From: Knufia peltigerae
Taxonomy: Eukaryota > Ascomycota > Eurotiomycetes > Chaetothyriales > Trichomeriaceae
DNA length: 64,000 nucleotides
Direction of reading: 5' to 3'
Assembly (NCBI GenBank): GCA_030247855.1
Contig: JAPDRN010000088.1
Location: 62,001 to 126,000 of the forward strand
This document shows positions 21,460-33,701 of this stretch, piece by piece (positions within the stretch are counted from its first letter, which is position 1; the number at the start of each line of letters is the position of its first letter). Under the pieces are notes generated by a model. That model did not search any database, was not told where the DNA came from, and was given only the letters and a program-made list of their open reading frames with translations. Position numbers and translations under genes: made by a program.

Positions 21460-23725
21460 ATGACAGCGAACGCAAAGCCGACGAACAGTCGGGTCGGCAC
21501 ACTGGCAAAGACAGCCTGTGTTGCATGTCGACGTCTCAAGGTAGGCAACACCTCATACCCGTCGTGTACGGTCTCTCATGTCCCTCCAGATGAAATGCGT
21601 GGGCGCCGACAATCCCCCCTGTGCCAGGTGTGCTAAAGTTGGACGAAAATGTGTTGTACCACCAACCATTCCCCATACACAAACCATGAGATCGTACAGC
21701 TCTGCCGACAACATGGCTGGTTTGGCGAACGTTGAGAATCCCAGGCCGGTGGCATATCCTCTCACACCGATTGTCGATACACGCCATGATCCCGACCCTG
21801 CAATGCAATGGAGCCAGGGTCACAACTATTCCAGGATGATGGCACCCAACCTGTCGACAACACAGCCTGGCGTCGTCATGGAGCTGCCTTTGATGCCTCT
21901 TCAGACCAAGCAGCATTGGGTCGACCCGCAGCGTCCCGGCATGCCATCCTTGCCCCAGAGCTACAGCTACAGCTCGCTGGCATCTTTAGACGTGGGCAAT
22001 GTCCAGTATGTCGAACCACAACTCTCTTCCAGTGATGTCAACATCTCCAGTGTCAGCGTGCCGGCAACACCTCTCCAACGAAACCGTACAGTCTCGGGCT
22101 CTCCACTCACACAGAAGTTACCAAGCAATGAGGAACTGTCCCATCTTTGTAAATTGTAAGCTGACCCCCCGTCTATGTCCTAACAAGGCAAGACCATTCT
22201 AACAGTCCCAAGTTTCGTCATGAATCTGCTAGTACACATTCCGATCTTGACCGAGGCGGATGTCGGGGATTTTGACGACATGATCAAGCACAACAAGAGG
22301 CAATTGGCCTACAGCATGGCCTATGTCGCCGCTCGCTTTGTGCCTGGATGTCAGTCGATTCGGGCCATGCTGGTCCCGGAGCTCCTATCCATGCTGAGAG
22401 TTCGATTCGACCCATCGGCCCGTGATGATGCCGAGTGTTGGATGTTGCTTCAAGCATTTGCTGTTCTGTGCACCTGGGCAACGCCGCACAACATTCACGT
22501 CCATGCAGGCGGCGAGGATTGGGAGCTTGAGCTCAGGCAAGACGTCTTGAGATCGTCGCTCGAAATGATGGCGACGCGGTGCTCAGTCCACAGGTCTGGC
22601 GAGGAGGTTATACATCTCCTCAAACGGGAAAGAAGAAGTGATATTTCTCAATTGCTCGTGTTTCGAAAGTACTGCTATTGGCTGTGGATGTTTAGCACAG
22701 CCCAATTTCAGTCGCTACTGCTGCGGACGCCGCCGACAATACGTGACGACGCTACTATTAGATGGGCGAACCAACATCTTGAACAATACGCGAACGATGA
22801 ATGTACGCGCCGCATCCTCGCCGATGTCAGTTTGGGTCTACTTTGGAACACAAGCGGTCTCAGTGACCGGTCATTGGGGGAATGGTGGTGCTCAATACCC
22901 ATCGAAACAGATGTAAATTCTGCACTAGCCGTACTGACCAGCCTGGATGACGGCCTCAACCAGTGGCGCCGACGATGGATCCGGCAGAATCAACATCACC
23001 ATCAACACCAACACAGCAGTGACTTTGCGTCGGACCCAGCCCGGAGCAGTTGTATTGATCTCTACCAACGCTTCACCCGGTTCTGCATAAGCACGCACGC
23101 CAACAAACTGTTTCAGTCCTCGGCCACGGCAGAGAGCCTCCCGCTGTCGGTCGTGAGCCTTGTCACTCAGTCCGTAGAGAGGGCCTCAACCCTCTGTCAC
23201 CTCTTCCTGGAGCTAACGCCCCTGGTCAAATCGTCTATCCGCTTCGCGCCGGAGTCCACCTTTGCTATTGTAGCCTTTGCCTGTGAGTGGGTCATTCGAG
23301 CAAAGGGCTTTTTCCCCGGTATGGAGTGCGTCAGGCCACAGGATCTAAACGTCGTCCGCGGGGTTGCGGAGCTTATGATCGACCTAGGCGTCGACAACAA
23401 ACACAGTGCTAGGATCGTCGGCGAGAGTGTTCTGGCGAAATTACATGCCGCCATGAAGCCCGAATCGCGCTCGTCTCCGTGGAACACAACGCATCCCGAC
23501 CCGCCGTGGGCTACTCCCAATTCCAACGTTGGCGGGCGGACTCTGATCGAGTCGGTCACGGCAATGGATGGGATTTGGCCCCTCCGAAGCGCGTCCATTC
23601 AGCGGCCACAGCCAAACGGAACCAACCTGGGCCTGGCTATATCCTCGGGCGACGGCCACGACGTGTTTACCAGCTACGCTCCAGGTACGGAGTACTTTCA
23701 ATACGATCCTTCATGGTCTATATGA
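21460..23725 (+). CDS. Zn2Cys6 fungal transcription factor
   Basis: Best model: exons 21460-21540, 21590-22148 and 22206-23725, 719 residues. The zinc cluster spans the first intron, with cysteines at residues 20, 23, 30, 38, 41 and 48 (CVACRRLK, then KCVGADNPPCARC, then GRKC), spacing C-x2-C-x6-C-x7-C-x2-C-x6-C. This is a binuclear zinc DNA-binding domain. A Pro/Ser/Gln-rich linker follows to about residue 200, then a helical middle homology region of about 500 residues. The second intron can be drawn with a GTAAAT or a GTAAGC donor; GTAAAT with the CAG at 22203-22205 keeps frame. The gene sits in the middle of the glycan gene run and is a candidate for its regulator, but nothing in the sequence proves that. 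Inducer and target site are unknown. Confidence 0.88.
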
Positions 23726-26700
23726 TCACTTGTTTGACTACTGCGAAAAGACCAATTCACGAGACGCTGGCTCTAGGTGTCAGGACCAATGGGGTCGATA
23801 ACCAACCAGATGCCTCCGATCTGGATCGCCACAAAAACTACTCGGCGGACTGGCTTCACGAGTGCTCTCGAGACTGCCTCCGTCATTTCTACCTCCTCGG
23901 TAGGACAGGTGCACTTGACTGGCACCGATACACGCGACACGATAGCCACCCAGGTGGGCACTATCATGACCTCTCAGCTCTTGCTGGCCATGAGTGCAGG
24001 CTATACGAAGTTTCAGCGGGCTGTTCCTCGTGCACATTTCATGTCACTCCACGTGACACTACGAGGGGTATTTTCCAAGGCACCATCATAGGTGACCACC
24101 AAGCACCGACAACATCAAAGCTTAGCAGTGCTTTGACCTGTTCAGGGCTTGGGTTTCCACGGGGAAAGTGATCTGGGAAGGAAGAAGGGGAAACTGACGT
24201 AGCAGAGGGGAGTGCGTGGTCAGTGTCGATGCGGTCCCGATCTCAGTGCTCTCACATTTCCGTTGTCTTTCCAGTCTGTAAGGCGTTCAAGTCCACTCGG
24301 TAGAGTATACTCGTATAGTCGTGTACTCGGTGGAAACAAACGGGTTTAGTCGGGTCGATCGATCACTCGCTTAATATCGCACGGGTCACTTTGGATCTCA
24401 CGGTCTTGCGATCTGTTCCCACAGAGGAGAACGGAACGATTTGGGGCCCCCAAAAATGCAACGAGAAGAACAACAATCTCCAAGACCATCCGGTGATCAT
24501 CTTGTTGCGTGTTCGTCGAGTGTGCGCTTTTTCTTCTCGTTTAACCATGGGATCCAAGCTTTGGCCTGAGCAGCAAGGTTGAAGGGGGACATGGAGTTTC
24601 TTTCTCCTTCTCCAAGTTGTTTGCATTTTGCGGTGTTGGTGGCCCGCGCGCGCGCCGTTCGTGGAAATGATTTTCAAAGTCTTTTCTCTGGGAGGAGAGG
24701 GGGGATTTTGCGTTCATCGGAGGCGTCAATTTCTCCCCTCCTCATTTTGTTTCTGGTCGTCCGGTATTCCTCGTACGAGAGTTGCAAATCGGGAGATTTG
24801 AACTCTGTACTTGAGGTTTCCCGTGTTCAAAAGCAGACACTGGAGTACTGGGAAAAATGCACGATCCACTCTAGCGTGGGTGGTCATGCTAGTCCTCGCA
24901 TTGTACTGCTACGTCCCCGGGCGAATGGTCCGTTTTGGGTTTGGTTTGATTTCAATCCAGGCAAGGTGGGTAAGTGGTTCCTGAACCACTGTGCCGGTCA
25001 TGCAGTTGTCGAACCAGAGGGAGAGGAGAGAGAGAAGGCGGCGGCGGCGGCGGGGACGCGCGCGTCGAGCGCGAAAATCGGCCGATGGATTGGTGCTAGT
25101 TCGCGGGAACAGCTAGGTGATGGAGGGGAGAAAGGGTGTGAGAGAGAGCGAGAGAGAGTGAGTGAGAATAATGACGACGAAGGGGTAGAGTTCCGAGGTC
25201 CGCCGCCCGAGGTTCTGGATTTCCTTCTGGTTCGTAGTTGCTGAAGACCAAAAAAAAAGGGTCTTTTCGCCAGTACACTGTAGGCGCAGAACGAAAGTAT
25301 AAACATGCACGGACTCTGGACGAGAATCTGCTCAGCTGGAAACCAAAAAAGATAAGGAGGTCCGTGTGTTCGTTGGTGCTAGCGGCCACGAGATCGTACA
25401 CAGTGTGGTTTGCGTGTGGTCCATACCAACGATGGTGTGGACCGGGTGGATTTCCGGTGCCCGGTGCGTCGCGGGTTTGCTTTTTTGGGAGGGTGAAGAT
25501 CGGCCACGTGGTATTTTGTGATTTTCCATGGCATTGACCATGGCCAGTGTGTTGTTCTCGTTGCTCCGTGCGTGAGTTGGTGCCATGTATTTGGGACGCA
25601 CTTAATTCTTCTTCTTCTTCTCTTCTCTCCTTCCGTGTCGAAATAACCACCCGCGCAAAGTGGGCAAGTGTCAGGTCATGGTAGCTTCCGAGCCGGCTCG
25701 GGACCCCAAAAATGGCATACTCTCTGTACGGAGTAAAAAAAAGATTGTGGAATTATCTCCCTTTCTGTTTTTTTGGTTTTTTTTTCTTTTGTCACTCAAA
25801 GTGTGATAAACCGGAGTCGTGTGTTGGACCGTTTTTTTTTCCGGGAGGGCCGGACGACAAGCTGTACCTGCAGGAAAGACGAACCGATTTTTGACTTTCC
25901 GGAGGAGGAGCATGAGGGGCTTTCACCCAGATCCTCGTCCGACCATGCATATGATGTGCATACACTTACAAAGACATGCGCCGTTCCTGCATGCCGTGGA
26001 GTTCCGAGCAATAATGTGTGCTGGTTGGTGACGGTCCGACTTTGCATTGTGGCTTCTCCGTGTTCGAGACCTTGAAATTCTTCGGGGCTTGATGGTCGTC
26101 GACAAGGTTTGATGGTCTGTCCGAGTCTGGTTTGTATGAGTGTGTCCGGGTGAGACATGCTTCGAGGCGAGCGGAAACGGCACCTCGACATTTCATGGCC
26201 GGTCTGCGGTCTGGACTGGGAGGCGTTCGTGTTCAAGCGACAGTGCAATAGTCCGTGGGCTGCTTCAGTGTCTCATGAGTGACGGTTTGGTGGCGGTGGT
26301 GATGGTGGTGGTATGCTCCAGTAGAACCGGTAGACCAAAGTTGTCAGGCGAGAAAAGCTCAGCTCGCTTCTGTGATGGCCGTGAGCGTCTCCCGCCTTGC
26401 CCTTCTCATTTTGACATCCAGTCTCTTTCTGCCGATACCGTCCCAACTTCGCTTCGCTGGACAGGACATAATCATGAATGAATCCCAAAGGAGTAATATT
26501 TACCCGACGTGAGATGTAGTCGTCGCTGCTTTCCGGTCGTTGTCGCTAAACCCGTTGCCAGTAACGTACTCGTAGTTTTCCATACCGTAAAGTAGTGTAA
26601 CGTGTTGTAACGCTTTTGGACCATCTTGGTTCCTAATCTCCGTTCGGGGGAGATTCCGGACCAAATACACTCCGACCTTGTCGATACCCAGTAGAGTAGA

Positions 26701-28712
26701 AGACCCATTTCCTGAGGAATATAGTTATCGTGGACTGAGAAAACCCTCACGCTTGGCAACCGGCCACGAAACCCCTGAATAGACTCAGTTGAAGACTCAT
26801 TGAGATAGATCCATGTCTCGGATCTCCGGTGCATAGAATTTCGTCTTGTGGATGTTCTCGTGGCTTGATCGCGAGCCAACAAAAATTTGTTTCTTGAGGA
26901 TTTCGTTCCGAGAACCTGTGTGTGCGCGCGTTCGGAGCCTCGTCGGTCTTGCACTCCACGTAGTCGTGCTCGTACCAAGGATCAATTCATTGTCTGTCAC
27001 ACGTTCTGCTGGCTGATTGTGCGTTTTGAACTGCTGTCATGTCGTAGGTTTCCATGCTGGTCGTGTCCTTGTTTGTCGGTCATCCACCATCTCTGGCAGC
27101 GGACAAGACCATAGCTTGAAACGCTTAGGTGTCATCGTTGTTGTATAAAGTCTTGAAGTGCCTCATGAATGAATCTGAGGGAGTCAATTGAAAGCAGCTA
27201 GCATGAGACATCTGCATTCCCAAGGCAGTGAAGCCGAGGTCCGCACGCTCCTGCTCTGAGCAAGAGCAACGTCGTTCGAGATTGACCTCTTAAGAGTCCA
27301 CCGAAACAAATCGGGGACCTATATATTTATATCTGTCTGTCGAGGTCGTCGGAGTAAGGCTAACGGCGATGACGCTGCCCATTAGATCAGGAGATCAGGT
27401 ACGGAGTACCGAGGATAGAAACAAAAAAAAGGGGGCGATGTAACAAAACTGTGGAACCAGGACGACCGGTCCTCCGGTCGACGTACCCAAAGTTTGTGTA
27501 GTTCACAATAAATGAGATTACCCACAATGTGACTTCGAATATAGTGCCTTCTCCTATACTCGTCGACGTCGGCAGAGAGAGAGCAGAATCTTGAGCGTCG
27601 ACGGCCCGCAAAATCGTGCGCGTTGGTAATGGAATCAGCGAACTAAAACCTCCGGAGGCAAAGCATGGCGCAGCAATCATATCCCCGGTGAAGTGTCCCA
27701 CCTCTAAAATCCATACGTTCGCAATGTCGACAAGAGGGATCCTCACCTTCGGTCACTGGTACCAGAAAACGACGGTTACCGGCAGACCGGTTCTAACGGT
27801 GTCGATCTCGCTGGGCTGGTGGATGAGGGTCTCTTTTCCCCAGATCATTGCGGACGGTTTCGTCCCATCCGGCTGCCCGACGCGGTTCGTCAAGTTGCCG
27901 CGTATGGAGTATCTCCAGCGAGGCATGAGTGTGCAAGCAACGGATGCCGCGGGCTGTAAGAACACGCGTCATATGACTATCGTCTTGGCCGCCCGCGAAT
28001 GATTCTGCAATGTTGATATGGAGCATGCCAACCAGAGACAAACTCAGTCAGCATGCTGTCCAAAACGTGTGGATTCAAATCGTGAAAATCGCGGTGTCCC
28101 GGAAGCTCTTTCGCCCGTGTCGACCTGATGCACGCGACGTCATGTTGCATATATCAGCCTTACCTAATATCAATGATTGTTGAACGCTGCTTGCTCTGAT
28201 GATCCTCATGTTTTTTCTCTTTGTGTGTTGAAGCTGCCGATGATAAGAACTCGTCGATGATTTCGAACTGCGCAAGTATTCTGGGTCTCAATCACTTCGA
28301 GGCCCCATGAGAGCGTGCAATGAGAGAGATTGACTGATGTGCTGCAAAAGGAATCAACGGCGCTGGCTGAGCCCTAGAATATATATCATCGGTGTGGACC
28401 TCAGGAGATCATCATCACGCATACCTATTCCATCACCTTTCACACCATCCGTGCCACTCAAAGACGTGACATTTACTACACCGCAGAGTATCCTGACATG
28501 CTAGTAGAGCGCGCTGGTCGACAAGAATGAATTCTTGAAGATGAATGTCGTCTCAGCTTGATTAAATGTGAGGTTGGGAATTGACACATGCACGGACCAA
28601 CAATCACGAGTCTATCATGACGCATGGATTTGAAGACGCGAGAGTTCGCAAATATTATTTATTCGTTCTCATTATTTGATTCCAATTAAAGCAAAAAGTG
28701 AAATCCAAAGTG
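23726..28712. other. 5 kb gene-poor region
   Basis: The longest stretch in the window with no supported gene. It is rich in homopolymer runs, GA microsatellite (about 25138-25166) and CGG-type repeats (about 25040), and has two TACGGAGTA motifs (25727-25735, 27400-27408). Open frames at 24579-25244 (plus), 26472-26978 (minus) and 27387-27746 (minus) show no family motif, and several are driven by low complexity. I found no transposase, reverse transcriptase or long terminal repeats. A non-coding RNA or a decayed gene cannot be excluded. Confidence 0.45.
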
Positions 28713-30298
28713 TCAGCTGGCCTTGGGAGGACCAATTGGTCTCTGGACGCCGTAAAAACGATCTTCAGCCCATCGGGCAAAATCCACCCCCTTGCGGTCG
28801 ATGAACTTGGTCGCAATCTCTGACCCCCAGAACAAAATGGGCATGAAGCATATAAGCAATATCACCACACCTATGGTCTCTGAGATCATGCCCCATCCGA
28901 GCTTGTCCGTCAGAGGAAATATGATGTGTACTAATCTCTTGCCGATCGTCGACAGCAACCAGGGATGCAGCAAGTAGAGCATAAATGAGATGTCCCCTAG
29001 GTACTGGATGGGTCGCGACATGAAGAACTTTTGCAAGGTCGAAGAGTATTCTACCAGGAAGATCAGTGACACGGCCGCCGCACATCTCCAGAGGCTGCCG
29101 GCTTCCATGTTGTTGGCCCAGGCGCCAGGCGTATGAGCCGCCAACCAGTCATACAACCAGACGTCGCCGTTCTTCCACATGGTCTCTGGTTGAGATAGGA
29201 GAAAAGTGATTGGCAAGAGGGCGAGGAAGAGGCCGATGGAACGCACAACTCGGGAAAAGACGTTGGTGGTTTTGGTTTCGTGCTCGTCATGTGTCGGTAA
29301 TTGACGTCGATGGTGAATCTCACAGGCGAAAGTGCCCATGACAAACAAGAATATGTCCCACTGACCGACGCAGGTGAGGTACGCGAGGCTGACAATAAGT
29401 GCGCCCAGGCGCATCGCACGGCTGGCCTTTGCCACCACCAAGATGAGTATGAAGACACATACCGAGCCACGGAACTCGACCGGGATCGTCCACATGACGG
29501 GTTCAAAGTCCTTGAACGTGCTGTTCATCCAGCGGCGGTCGAGGGTCAAGGGGTTCAGGCCAGGAATGATGACCTGAACCATCCACCAGATCGTTGACAG
29601 AAGTGACTCTGCTCGAGGGTCCGTCTTTTTGGGACGATACTCGAGGTGACAGTACTTGATCAAGGCCCCAATGATGACGAAAGCGGCGCAGGGGAAATAC
29701 AGTCGGACGCCACGTCGGAACGTCGAGGACACAAGACAATCAAAGACCTTGGATTGTTCTCGTGCCCGTGCCAGAAGGAGTGGCTTGTAGCTGATGGCGT
29801 ATCCGCTGACGATGAAGAACACCGACACCATCCCTGGGCCAGAGTAGAAGATGCGGAAAATAGGCATTCGTAGGAAGAAGTCGCCATGCGTCCATCCTCC
29901 CCTAGACATAGACCACCGAACATCAATGCCATGGCTGAAGAAGACAAAGAATGCCGCGAGGCCTCGCACGCCGTCCAGCCATGATGTTGGATGCAGCTTG
30001 CGTTTTCCGTGGGGTGACAGAATAACTGGCCGCGTCGCCATCCATAGTTGCTGAAGAAGAGCCAGGAATGTTGCAACAATCTTGTTGGTGATCGGGCCAC
30101 GGGCAGTGGCGGATGGTAGCCTCTCTGTAAGCGGTCAGACATTGCGTGAAGGGCTCGGTTTCCTAAGGAGAACTCACTCTCGGTCGACAGCAGGCCCGAC
30201 TCAACTTCATCTGTGTCAGAGTCATGGGCAAGTGGCGCGTATTGAGCGGCAGATCCTTTGGTCCAGGGAGCGAGATCGCTCCACTGGGGGATCTGCAT
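28713..30298 (-). CDS. Acyltransferase-3 family membrane protein A (putative O-acyltransferase)
   Basis: Two exons on the minus strand, 30298-30178 and 30124-28713, joined over a 53-base intron (GTGAGT donor, ACAG acceptor), giving 510 residues. The join restores one frame, running from MQIPQWSDLAPWTKG into LLQQLWMATRPV. The family (Pfam Acyl_transf_3) has about ten membrane helices and moves acetyl or other acyl groups onto sugars. Signature parts are WLDGVRGLAAFFVFFSHGID with the likely catalytic His, SVFFIVSGYAISYKPL, FRRGVRLYFP and the late YLGDISFMLYLLHPW. An intronless start at 30041 would lose 68 residues. It lies head-to-tail with acyltransferase B and probably modifies the locus glycan in the Golgi or ER. 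Confidence 0.9.
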
Positions 30299-32096
30299 GT
30301 TGGCTGACTCTTTCTCAATAACCCAAGGTGTGAGTAGTTTCTTCCACTGATGAGCAAAATGCCCAAATGGCTAGAGAGGCTAAGAGCAGTGCTCAAACGC
30401 TGGAGTCCTTTAAAGTCTCGCAAAAGTTGTTATGGAAGATCTCGAAAGCCCAGACAAGGAACTCGGAACTTGAGCTAGGGTGGCTGCTGGGCCAGTATTA
30501 TTGTCCTCCGTACTCCGTGCCTGTGCTCCTATGAGTACCACATTTCAGGGATGGGATTAACCGTAGAAATGGGCCCCGACAATGCCCTTTGACCAAGACT
30601 GAGACAAATTCGCGTGGAGACTGGCTGGGAGGCCCTCGAAAGGGATCATCGTCCTTAGGCGCACCATGCACAGTAATGTGAGTCGCCAATCGCCAATCTC
30701 TTGCCTATGGAATCCTACTCTGGACTGCCCCCTAAGCCAGGGCTCATTCGTTCTAGATCGATACTTGTTGGCGCCGCGAGATTAGTTAGTGGTGTGCTGG
30801 TGAAAGCCTCGCCAGGCTTCTAGTATTTGGTGGGACGTAGGAGAACAACCATTTCGTCCGCCTTGGAACACAGTGCAAAAATCGTTCTCGATACCGGTGG
30901 TACCTGCTGTACAGCAGCTCCATTTGGAGTTCACACTTGTGCGAGGATTGGATGAGTGTTTCGTGCATCGTAACGAGACATCCGTACGCCAGTTGGTGAT
31001 CTGCATCGTAACCACACTCTCGTATCCTGTTGGTCATTCGCGAAGGTGCCTTGCAGTGACCAGGGTCCCGAGATATGGGCCCCAGACGAGTTTGGTCAAG
31101 TTCCAGGGGACTCGTCTCAAAGATTATGTCCAAGAGTCCTCAGGGGCGTGTTTCACTCCACCATTGATTTTCGAATCGGGCCAAGCTAAGGCGCACTGTG
31201 CATGCCAAGGTGTTACGCGAGCACCAAAGTCGAAATCGTTGGCTGCTGTTGTGTTTGGGATATTATTGTGCAATTCCTTCGATCAATGCACGAGTCCTCC
31301 GTAGGTGAAAGTCGACAGCAATAACGAGAAGGATCCGGAGTACCTTAATGGCCTTGTGTGGGAACCCGCGATCAGCACTCAGATCGACAAGGTTGACATG
31401 GACAGGATGAAAGCCTTCCATCTCCACAAGCACTGTCATTGCCTGTCACTGATATCTCGGATGCGGTGGACACCAAGGAACGCACCGAGAATGACTGCTG
31501 TCTCCCCAGACGTTGATGATGAGAGACATGAGTCAAGATTTTGACCAGACCAGGTACGCGCATGGGGTACACATGTCAGGCCGGTGTAACCATGGGGGAA
31601 TGTTGCAAGAGCCAGAAACTCGGGCCATGCTGCAGCTCCTGACCACACCACGCTGGGTATCATCGTTTCGAGTACCTTTTGGATGTCTTTATTGTGTTTA
31701 TTGAGGTACTGACAGTGTCTATCCAGCCATGGGAGACGTTGGATTTATCCTTTCTGCCGACCCGGGACGAAAGCTCCGGGGTGGCCAATTGGAGAGGACG
31801 GCAGACGCCCTGTACAGCTGAACTTCAAGACCGGACCTATACCCGCCATGCTCGGGTCCGATGCGCTTCTGACTTGGTTCTCAGTTAGAGAAAACCGGAT
31901 AACATGAAGAACGAGGTGAAACTGAGACCAATGGGGGTTTGCAGTCCGGTTGAGTGGCAGAAGCTGCATTCTCAGCGGCTTCAGTTGGAACATAGAAATC
32001 ATCTTATTACACTGAATACAATCATTAATACCTGCTAAATACAATCTTCGTCATAGCTACAATAAAAGAGAAGCATTTACGAACGACATCAGAGCG
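30299..32096. other. Intergenic, 1.8 kb
   Basis: Between two minus-strand acyltransferase genes. Short overlapping frames only; no gene supported. A near copy of the TACGGAGTA motif (CTCCGTACTCCGTG) lies near 30506. Confidence 0.45.
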
Positions 32097-33701
32097 CTAG
32101 GCCTTGACGAAACAGAAGTCTTCCAGCTTCTTCACAACCTTGGTACACCGACCCTCGACCTCGCGAGACCACACATCAGCGGCCCAAAGGCACATGCCGA
32201 GACCGATTGCCCACCCGGTGACGATGGCCACCGTCCACGGGATATCGCCTACTTCGGTTCCCTGTACGCCAAACGACCACCAAATATAGTGAGGGATCAT
32301 ATAGCCGATGCCGTGGAGGATAGGACCATGAAGTAGGTACAGCGCGAAGCTCACCTTGCCCAGATAGGCGAACAGATCGGTGTTCAGGAGCCTCCTCCAG
32401 ACCGACGTCTTGGGATCAGAACGAGCAAGCATGAAGAGAAGCAATCCTGTGCCGATGACCGGGTAGAACTTTTCAGGCATCGCCATACCAGGAGGAATGA
32501 ACTTGTTGAGCGTTTGGTATCCAAAAGCCTTTGACCCATAGCCCCACGTAGGGTAGGACATGAGGTAGAAAGATACCAAGTAGCCGCTGATGCTGAGAAC
32601 GGAATGCGGCGTCGCCCGGAATCGAGACAAGGCAGTGGCCATCTTGCCCGACTCGGCGAAAGTCGATACAACCGGACTTTCCGGACTCAGTGTCATTTTC
32701 TTCTGTTGATCCCTCTCGATCAGAATGGCGTCCACTTGCCCGACGATTCCGCCGAGAATGTAGACGCAAATGTCCCATCGATTCCAGAGAAAGAGCATGA
32801 AGAGCATGACACACATGACCGCGAGACGGATGTGGTGTCGGCACTGAGCAGTCGCGATCATGATCAGGTAGCTTAGCAGAGAGCCTTGCATTTCGGCCAA
32901 GATAGACCACAGATGACAGTCGTGCTCGGGTCTGTAGCCATACTGGAAGATGTCGCTCAGTTTGATCATCTCGTGAGCCCAGTTGTGGAGCTGCTCGTAG
33001 TACGTCGGGTACTGTTTGGGTCGTGGTTCATAGAATGGTCCCGGGAACAGCTTCTTGTCACCGAAGTACTCTCGGTTCTGCTCGTACAGGCCAAAGTAGA
33101 TAAAGTGAGTGGTGATGAACGTGATGATGAGCGTTGGCAGGTACAGTCTGAGGGCTCGGCGGAAGAGAGCCCCAGAAACGTTGACGAGCACTTTGGCCCT
33201 CGACACGGGATCTTGCTTGTCCATTTGCTGAGCAAGTCGGAGCGTGGTCAGATAACCAGCGCATCCGAAGAAGACATGGGCGGTCGTGCCCGCGTAGAAG
33301 TATCGAATTATCGGCAACTCCAGAAAGTACTTGTGGTGTTCGTCGACGCCCCATGCGGCGGTCGTGGAATCGCTGTAGAAGTGTGTGTAATGGAAGGTGA
33401 AGACTTTGACTGATGCCATTCCTCGCAATCCATTGAGGTAGCTGGTGGGAAAGACCTTGGATTTTGGTGCTTTTTCATCCCAGACGTACGTACGGACCAG
33501 CTGGGGCGTCAGCGCGTAGGCGAACCTCTTGCCGAGTCTGTAGAGATGCGCTGGTCTTAGCGATGAGAGTGACTTGAGCACAAATTGTTTGTTCGCCTCT
33601 CGAAGAGAGCGGCGGGATAGGATGCCTTCATCTTTGTCCAGGTGCTCTTCCTTCTCTGAGATCAAAGGCTCCTTGAGAGCCCGTTGGTCCTCGTAAGTCA
33701 T
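32097..33701 (-). CDS. Acyltransferase-3 family membrane protein B (putative O-acyltransferase)
   Basis: A single exon of 534 residues from the ATG at 33701 (MTYEDQRALKEPLIS). The frame stays open to 33992, which would add 97 residues, but that part does not look like the family and is probably 5' leader. The hydrophilic cytosolic N-terminus of about 90 residues is followed by the acyltransferase core: YLNGLRGMASVKVFTFHYTHF with the catalytic-type His, AHVFFGCAGYLTTLRLA, LFRRALRLYLPTL, and YLGKVSFALYLLHGPILHG near the end. About ten helices are visible. It is more similar in layout to protein C (40681-42204) than to A, for example in the LYLLHGP or LYLVHGP ending. Probable role: O-acylation of a glycan in the secretory pathway. 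Confidence 0.9.
   Translation of the reverse strand: MTYEDQRALKEPLISEKEEHLDKDEGILSRRSLREANKQFVLKSLSSLRPAHLYRLGKRFAYALTPQLVRTYVWDEKAPKSKVFPTSYLNGLRGMASVKVFTFHYTHFYSDSTTAAWGVDEHHKYFLELPIIRYFYAGTTAHVFFGCAGYLTTLRLAQQMDKQDPVSRAKVLVNVSGALFRRALRLYLPTLIITFITTHFIYFGLYEQNREYFGDKKLFPGPFYEPRPKQYPTYYEQLHNWAHEMIKLSDIFQYGYRPEHDCHLWSILAEMQGSLLSYLIMIATAQCRHHIRLAVMCVMLFMLFLWNRWDICVYILGGIVGQVDAILIERDQQKKMTLSPESPVVSTFAESGKMATALSRFRATPHSVLSISGYLVSFYLMSYPTWGYGSKAFGYQTLNKFIPPGMAMPEKFYPVIGTGLLLFMLARSDPKTSVWRRLLNTDLFAYLGKVSFALYLLHGPILHGIGYMIPHYIWWSFGVQGTEVGDIPWTVAIVTGWAIGLGMCLWAADVWSREVEGRCTKVVKKLEDFCFVKA

Noticed and set aside
24579..25244. 221-codon plus-strand open frame
   Set aside because: Driven by GA and CGG repeats; no family resemblance.
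27387..27965. Adjacent minus-strand open frames that might be exons of one gene
   Set aside because: I could not find splice sites joining them into a recognisable protein.
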